A DNA stretch of 64,000 nucleotides, from assembly GCA_023168345.1 (NCBI GenBank), contig AP025689.1, forward strand, positions 174,001 through 238,000, in the 5' to 3' direction. Of the stretch, positions 59,196 to 64,000 are shown in pieces. The position numbers were made by a program, and so were the translations under genes. The stretch is from Lysinibacillus sp. PLM2. Its GTDB lineage: Bacteria; Bacillota; Bacilli; Bacillales_A; Planococcaceae. The stretch's first letter is position 1; every line of letters begins with the position of its first letter. Under the pieces are notes generated by a model, which had not been told where the DNA came from, did not search any database, and was given only the letters and a program-made list of their open reading frames with translations.

Positions 59196-60422
59196 TTAAC
59201 TTTGAGCTTCAAATAATTGGAGGATTTCAATAATAACCCTTGTTGCTTGCTCCATCGTCTCAGCGGATACAAATTCATATTTCCCATGCATATTTTCTCC
59301 ACCAGCAAAAATGTTTGGTGTAGGAAGTCCCATATAAGACAATTGTGAACCATCTGTGCCTCCACGAATTGGTTCAATAATCGGCTGAATATTTAAATTT
59401 TCCATTGCTTTTTTAGCGATGTCAACAATTTCTTTTACAGGTTCAATTTTCTCACCCATATTGTAATACTGATCTTCAATTTCAACAGTAATAGCATTTT
59501 CGCCAAATGCTTCTTTTATCTTTTTTTCAACTGCTAAAAAGTGCGCTTTTTTTGCCTCAAATTTCTGGCGGTCATGATCTCGAATAATATAAGATAGTTT
59601 TGCTTCTTCTATTTGTCCATTAAAATTCATGAGGTGGATGAAGCCTTCATAGCCTTCAGTTTTTTCAGGCACTTCATCAGTTGGCATTTCATTATGGAAT
59701 TGAATAGCCATTGTAATCGCGTTCACCATTTGATTCTTTGCAGAGCCTGGATGAACACTAGTACCACGTGTCGTCACTTTTGCCCCTGCTGCATTAAAGC
59801 TTTCGAATTGAAGCTCACCTAACGGCCCACCATCCATTGTATAGGCAAAATCAGCTCCGAATTTTTCAACATCAAATTTATGTGGACCACGTCCGATTTC
59901 TTCATCAGGAGTAAAGGCAACTCTTATTTTTCCATGTTTGATTTCAGGATGTTCAACTAAATATTCCATCGCTGTCATGATTTCAGCAATGCCTGCTTTA
60001 TCATCTGCCCCTAAAAGTGTTGTGCCATCTGTAGTAATTAACGTTTGACCAACGTATTTTTTAAGATTTGGAAAATAATTTGGAGACATTACTAAGCCGT
60101 TACTAAGGTGAATATCGCCTCCATCATAATTGTCGATACGTTGCGGTTGGACATTTGCACCTGAGAAATCCGGAGAAGTATCAACGTGGGCTAAAAAGCC
60201 GATTGTTGGAACTTGTTTTTCAGTATTGGCAGGTAAAGTGGCGAATAAGTAACCATTTGCATCTAATGTAATCTCAGTTAGCCCTATAGCTTCCAGTTCT
60301 TCCTTTAGTAAATTTAATAAATCAAACTGCTTGTTAGTAGACGGAGTTGAATTGCTCTCAAAATCTGATTGTGTATCAATTTTTGCATAACGTATTAAAC
60401 GTTCAATAACTTTTTCTTTCAT
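59196..60422 (-). CDS. pepT: Peptidase T (tripeptide aminopeptidase)
   Basis: A 408-residue M20B peptidase. Zinc-site motifs: [14 protein letters not shown] (His, catalytic Asp), [13 protein letters not shown] (bridging Asp), TPDEEIGRG (catalytic Glu plus ligand), [17 protein letters not shown], and [20 protein letters not shown] near the C terminus. PepT removes the N-terminal residue of tripeptides in the cytosol. Full length for the family. TTTGGAGGAGG ribosome site. Monocistronic. Confidence 0.95.
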   Translation of the reverse strand: MKEKVIERLIRYAKIDTQSDFESNSTPSTNKQFDLLNLLKEELEAIGLTEITLDANGYLFATLPANTEKQVPTIGFLAHVDTSPDFSGANVQPQRIDNYDGGDIHLSNGLVMSPNYFPNLKKYVGQTLITTDGTTLLGADDKAGIAEIMTAMEYLVEHPEIKHGKIRVAFTPDEEIGRGPHKFDVEKFGADFAYTMDGGPLGELQFESFNAAGAKVTTRGTSVHPGSAKNQMVNAITMAIQFHNEMPTDEVPEKTEGYEGFIHLMNFNGQIEEAKLSYIIRDHDRQKFEAKKAHFLAVEKKIKEAFGENAITVEIEDQYYNMGEKIEPVKEIVDIAKKAMENLNIQPIIEPIRGGTDGSQLSYMGLPTPNIFAGGENMHGKYEFVSAETMEQATRVIIEILQLFEAQS

Positions 60423-60584
60423 TGTATTGTTGTGCCTCCTCCAAATTGGAAATTACAGTACTTCTATTGTATCATTTTTCCCTTTGAAATTGAGTGTAGC
60501 AAACTTAGTGGTAACTTAGACGAATTAAAATGCCAAAAGCAAAGAATGAGCGAAAAAAGAAGGTCGACCGAGTGGTTTTTTAAA

Positions 60585-60631
60585 ACACAAAACATCCGCC
60601 AAATCTTACTCGGGAAGATTTGTAGGATGTT
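60585..60631 (-). terminator. Terminator overlapping the end of the gene at 60606
   Basis: 17-bp stem AACATCCGCCAAATCTT / AAGATTTGTAGGATGTT (two mismatches); on the minus strand TTTTGTGTTTT follows. The hairpin includes the last codons of the gene. Confidence 0.75.
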
Positions 60632-61046
60632 CATGTTCTGCTATATAATCAAGCATTTTCTGTTTGCGCATTTGAATATGTTCGGGTTTAAAAGCATTTA
60701 AACTGTTGAATTTTTCTATTTGCTCCGAAAAAATTGCACGCTCTTTACTAAAACGATTAGTAGGCTCACTTTCTAAAATGTATTCTAAGTGGAATAGCTG
60801 AAGCATCGCAATTTCGGGATTCTCTAAGTTGTAAACAAATTTAACATTCCAAACCGTAGTATAGGAAACAAATTCATTTACATAATTAGTTGCATGGCGA
60901 TATTTTTCTTTATCTATTTCTAGTTCAATACTTTTATGTATTTTGACTAATTCAAGATTAATATCCGCAATAGAACGATAAAAATGTCGCACATGTTTTA
61001 TATGCATATTTTCTAATGATTTCACTACTTGTTTATCGGTAGTCAT
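60606..61046 (-). CDS. Hypothetical helical protein, 146 residues
   Basis: I do not recognise this protein. It is soluble and predicted almost entirely helical, rich in Glu, Lys, His and Tyr, with HIKHVRHFYRSIADINLELV and a C-terminal MRKQKMLDYIAEHEHP. No motif, signal peptide or membrane helix. The ATG at 61046 follows GGGATGGGA; a GTG directly before it is an alternative. It lies between pepT and the nitroreductase on the same strand but has its own terminator. Confidence 0.55.
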   Translation of the reverse strand: MTTDKQVVKSLENMHIKHVRHFYRSIADINLELVKIHKSIELEIDKEKYRHATNYVNEFVSYTTVWNVKFVYNLENPEIAMLQLFHLEYILESEPTNRFSKERAIFSEQIEKFNSLNAFKPEHIQMRKQKMLDYIAEHEHPTNLPE

Positions 61047-61159
61047 CACAATCCCATCCCTTCAACTGTGATGTGTTTTATTATAGTTTAACAAAAATGC
61101 AGGTTAATGAATCTAATAAAATTTTATTATTTATACATTTCCGAGTAGAAGGGGATGTG

Positions 61160-61897
61160 TTATTTCCAATTAAAGCCCTTAGACGCTAAGAATTCTTTGA
61201 TAAATGGTCTTCGTTGTTCAATTAAGAAGTCAGCCATCTGTTTTGTCCAATTGGCCATTTTTTGATTTGAGCTTCGACTTGCATAGTAATTTTCCATAAT
61301 GGCATCATATTCATCTAGTAGGTGATCGTATTTTTCAACGTCATAAGCATTTTCATGTAAGATCGCTTCAATTGGAAGGCGTGGTTTTGTTTCATTGCGC
61401 TTTGTTGGTGTACCAATTGTCATTGCAAATAATGGGAAAACGTGTTCAGGTAAGTTAAACAGTTCGCTAATTTCAGCCGGATTGTTTCGAGCTCCACCGA
61501 TGTAACAAATGCCATAACCCATGGATTCTGCAGCTATAACAAAATTTTGAGCAAATATTGCAACATCCGCAACACCTACTATTAAGTTTTCAGCCGTATC
61601 TGCTACGATATTCACATCATGTTTTTTTCCGGCAACTTGAAGACGTTTGAAATCTACACAAAATAAGAATGAAGCACCAGCAGTTGAGAATTGAAATTCA
61701 TTTTTTGAAAGTTCACCAAGCTTTTGTTTCTTTTCTTCATCTGTTACCCAAATGATACTATAGGCTTGTACAAAATGAGAGCTAGCTGCCATTTGAGCTG
61801 TTTTAACTAACTCGAAAACGGTTTCTTTAGAAATTTCTTCCCCCGTATATTTTCGAACCGAAGAATGACTTTGTTGTAGCTTTAAAACTTCATTCAT
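61160..61897 (-). CDS. NADPH-dependent FMN nitroreductase, NfsA/NfrA-like
   Basis: A 245-residue flavoprotein of the oxygen-insensitive nitroreductase family: N-terminal HSSVRKYTGEEISKE (FMN phosphate-binding Arg pair), VKTAQMAASSHFVQAYS, AAESMGYGICYIGGARNNP and TIGTPTKRNETKPRLP. Members reduce nitro compounds, quinones or FMN with NADPH. GGGGGAG ribosome site. Monocistronic; no MhqR-type operator lies upstream, unlike the quinone cluster at 30-34 kb. Confidence 0.88.
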   Translation of the reverse strand: MNEVLKLQQSHSSVRKYTGEEISKETVFELVKTAQMAASSHFVQAYSIIWVTDEEKKQKLGELSKNEFQFSTAGASFLFCVDFKRLQVAGKKHDVNIVADTAENLIVGVADVAIFAQNFVIAAESMGYGICYIGGARNNPAEISELFNLPEHVFPLFAMTIGTPTKRNETKPRLPIEAILHENAYDVEKYDHLLDEYDAIMENYYASRSSNQKMANWTKQMADFLIEQRRPFIKEFLASKGFNWK

Positions 61898-61944
61898 TAA
61901 TTTCTCCCCCTAAATCTAATGTATATCAATACTATTTTTTAAAT

Positions 61945-61980
61945 AAGAAAAGCTTAAGGGAAAACCCTTAAGCTTATTTT
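61945..61980. terminator. Strong stem-loop upstream of the nitroreductase
   Basis: Perfect 11-bp stem AAGCTTAAGGG / CCCTTAAGCTT with an AAAA loop and T-rich right flank (ATTTTAGTATATTTT). It is not at the end of any seen gene; it may insulate the nitroreductase or come from the adjacent repeat region. Confidence 0.55.
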
Positions 61981-62024
61981 AGTATATTTTAGATTTAATG
62001 ACAAAATAATCAACATCTCATAGA

Positions 62025-62275
62025 AGGCCAATCCATTTCCAGTAGGCCATACATTAATTTTTTAATCTTCATCCATGGAAATTGCCTTTTTTCCCATCCT
62101 CAAAGTAAAAAACAAATCACTCTAAACAAAAGGCGCGAAACTCCTACGGGAACAGCACGAGCCAAAGCACCCGGACTGAGCGTAGCGAGGGAGAAGACTG
62201 AGGCCGTGCCCGTGGAAAGCGTAGCGCCTGTAACGGAAATCGACGATTCTTAATATGTATTATAAATAGAAAAAA
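62025..62275. repeat. Repeat cluster: outward MITE end plus GC-rich module (copy C)
   Basis: 62050-62101 is the reverse complement of the left part of the 14419 element (GATGGGAAAAAAGGCAATTT, then ATGAAGATTAAAAA on the minus strand). Next, 62131-62275 is a GC-rich module nearly identical to copy B at 25352 (ACTCCTACGGGAACAGCACG, GGCCGTGCCCGTGG, and the CGACGATTCTTAATATGTAT tail). The arrangement differs from copy A, so the two repeat types move or recombine independently. The interval 61981-62294 has no gene. Confidence 0.6.
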
Positions 62276-62301
62276 GACTTAACTATTTTCATAGTCAAGC
62301 C
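62270..62301 (-). terminator. Terminator of the plsY-like gene
   Basis: On the minus strand stem GGCTTGACTAT / ATAGTTAAGTC (G-T pairs) with a GAAA loop and T6. It overlaps the gene's stop codon and the edge of repeat copy C. Confidence 0.7.
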
Positions 62302-62924
62302 TTTCGTTTTTCATACAGTAATGACATTTGTGGTTCTAGACCATATCGAATGCGTTTAAAGTTTTCCATGTGGAGGCCTATGGCAATGCATAGTAAAATA
62401 ATTGAAATAATGAGTGGTATTATCGTATTCTCCATTGCTGCTAGCATACCTAAAACGACATAAAGATTAATTACGCCTACGACTAAGTAATTCGAAATAA
62501 ATGAAATAATAAAAAAAGAAAAAATGGCGAACAATCCAACTTTCCAATTTAATGATAGAAGCATCCCAATTAATGATGCTGTACCTTTACCACCATTAAA
62601 TTTCATGTGAATGGGAAAGTTATGACCAATGATAACTGCTGCACCGGTTACATAGAGTAATACTACAATTTCTTCTTTAGAAAATGGGTAAAGGCCTAAG
62701 AAAGTTTGAACGAATAATAAGGCAAAAATAGCTTTACAAATATCTATAAGTGCGACGAAAATTCCGAACATCCAGCCGAGTGTGATCACTGCGTTAGTAG
62801 CGCCCGCATTTTTAGAGCCTGTTTCTTTTAAATTGACACCTGTAAGTATATAAATGATATTTGACCCAAGAATACACCCTATTAAGTAACCGACGATCAA
62901 CACGACTAATGATGCGATTACCAA
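62295..62924 (-). CDS. plsY: PlsY-like glycerol-3-phosphate acyltransferase
   Basis: A 209-residue membrane enzyme with about six helices and the three PlsY motifs: GSKNAGATNAV (usual GSGNxGATN), GHNFPIHMKFNGGKGTAS, and C-terminal GLHMENFKRIRYG. PlsY transfers acyl groups from acylphosphate to glycerol 3-phosphate at the start of phospholipid synthesis. GSKNAGATN instead of GSGN suggests a divergent paralogue rather than the housekeeping copy. The TTG at 62924 is preferred since GAAAGGAG precedes it; the frame is open ten codons upstream. Confidence 0.82.
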   Translation of the reverse strand: MVIASLVVLIVGYLIGCILGSNIIYILTGVNLKETGSKNAGATNAVITLGWMFGIFVALIDICKAIFALLFVQTFLGLYPFSKEEIVVLLYVTGAAVIIGHNFPIHMKFNGGKGTASLIGMLLSLNWKVGLFAIFSFFIISFISNYLVVGVINLYVVLGMLAAMENTIIPLIISIILLCIAIGLHMENFKRIRYGLEPQMSLLYEKRKA

Positions 62925-63005
62925 GAATAAAACTCCTTTCAAAAATATCCTCAATACAATATACTAGTTTGAAAGAAAGAAGTTTCAAAATATTTTAATT
63001 TTTAG

Positions 63006-63034
63006 TTGACAGAGTAGTTTACTATGAATTATAG
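63006..63034 (+). promoter_or_regulatory. Promoter of the S-box leader
   Basis: TTGACA (63006-63011), exact 17-bp spacer and TTATAG (63029-63034), placed about 25 bases before the riboswitch 5' end. Confidence 0.75.
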
Positions 63035-63064
63035 TGTATTTAACGATGGAACATGAATCAAATA

Positions 63065-63175
63065 CTCTTATCCAGAGAGGCGGAGGGACTAGGCCCTGAG
63101 ATGCCCGGCAACCAGCGAGTTATACGCAAAGGTGCTAATTCCTACAGATTCTATAAGATCTGAAAGATAAGGGGA
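63065..63175 (+). promoter_or_regulatory. SAM-I (S-box) riboswitch aptamer
   Basis: Closing stem CTCTTATC / GATAAGGGG encloses the S-box core: AGAGAGGCGGAGGGA, GCCCTGAGATGCCCGGCAACC, and AGGTGCTAATTCC followed by an AGATC/GATCT-type hairpin. These are the invariant blocks of the SAM-I riboswitch. With SAM bound, the downstream terminator forms and metY is turned off. Confidence 0.95.
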
Positions 63176-63194
63176 GGAAAAAATTGCTCATTTG

Positions 63195-63231
63195 CAGCCC
63201 TCTTCTTACAGAAGAGGGCTTTTATTTTTTC
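63195..63231 (+). terminator. Riboswitch-controlled terminator
   Basis: Stem AGCCCTCTTC / GAAGAGGGCT with a four-base loop and a T-rich tail (TTTATTTTTT), 20 bases after the aptamer and 60 bases before the metY start. Confidence 0.92.
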
Positions 63232-63252
63232 CTAAAAGACCTCCTCGAATAA

Positions 63253-64000
<748 letters not shown>

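Overview
The window is low-GC, densely coded DNA of a spore-forming Bacillota of the Planococcaceae/Lysinibacillus type. This is inferred from strong AGGAGG ribosome sites, frequent TTG/GTG starts, U-tailed terminators, a SAM (S-box) riboswitch, MhqR-type operators, Pho boxes, a LytH-like cell-wall hydrolase and gene sets that resemble Bacillus subtilis operons. No rRNA, tRNA, CRISPR array or intact prophage is visible. The sequence begins inside a YkvI-like membrane gene and ends inside a metY-like gene.

Layout. 0-4.7 kb: two proteins with calcium-loop (FG-GAP-like) motifs around a decayed small secreted-peptide gene, an S66 carboxypeptidase and an AbrB-duplication membrane protein. 4.7-11.8 kb: a seven-gene operon with the same order and protein sizes as B. 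subtilis yxeKLMNOPQ, the S-(2-succino)cysteine salvage operon. The first gene, however, is not a YxeK flavin monooxygenase but a lyase of the fumarase/aspartase superfamily. 11.8-28.6 kb: SulP/Usp pair, resolvase-like protein without its catalytic serine, a Ser/Thr kinase with a tiny Ser/His/Arg-rich partner, a PAS-PAS-GGDEF-EAL-PilZ protein, a VC_2705-type symporter with its small subunit and a 58-residue membrane protein, a Gly/Pro/Phe-repeat protein, DinB, UPF0316, and an SLH-CAP surface protein. 28.6-34.2 kb: thioredoxin-like protein, LytH-like peptidase, then a quinone-stress cluster (YceI, two ring-cleaving VOC dioxygenases, MhqD-like esterase) behind four copies of the MhqR palindrome. 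34.4-41 kb: HD phosphohydrolase, YjfB-like peptide, Cu/Zn superoxide dismutase lipoprotein, and a TAXI-TRAP transporter with a DUF1850 gene.

41.5-52.7 kb is a complete phosphonate island: GntR/UTRA regulator, phnGHIJK, phnM, phnL, a PHP-domain phosphoesterase that can replace PhnP, and the PhnD-C-E-E transporter, preceded by 11-bp-spaced PhoP-like boxes. Its PhnJ keeps only two of the four cysteines known from E. coli, and its PhnK carries an inserted four-cysteine ribbon. 52.8-55.8 kb is a three-gene set (M20 amidohydrolase, enolase-superfamily epimerase, GNAT) that resembles the N-acyl-amino-acid racemase route for turning D- into L-amino acids. The rest contains an alpha/beta hydrolase, FhuF-like reductase, DUF4395 protein, DMT exporter, peptidase T, nitroreductase, PlsY-like acyltransferase and S-box-controlled metY.

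Two short non-coding repeat families are scattered between genes: a TIR-bounded MITE-like element (14.4 and 28.5 kb, with a related end at 62.0 kb) and a GC-richer module (inside the 14.4 kb element, and at 25.4 and 62.1 kb). The most notable points are the lyase-headed yxe-like operon, the cysteine-poor PhnJ with ribbon-bearing PhnK, and the YceI gene under paired MhqR operators.
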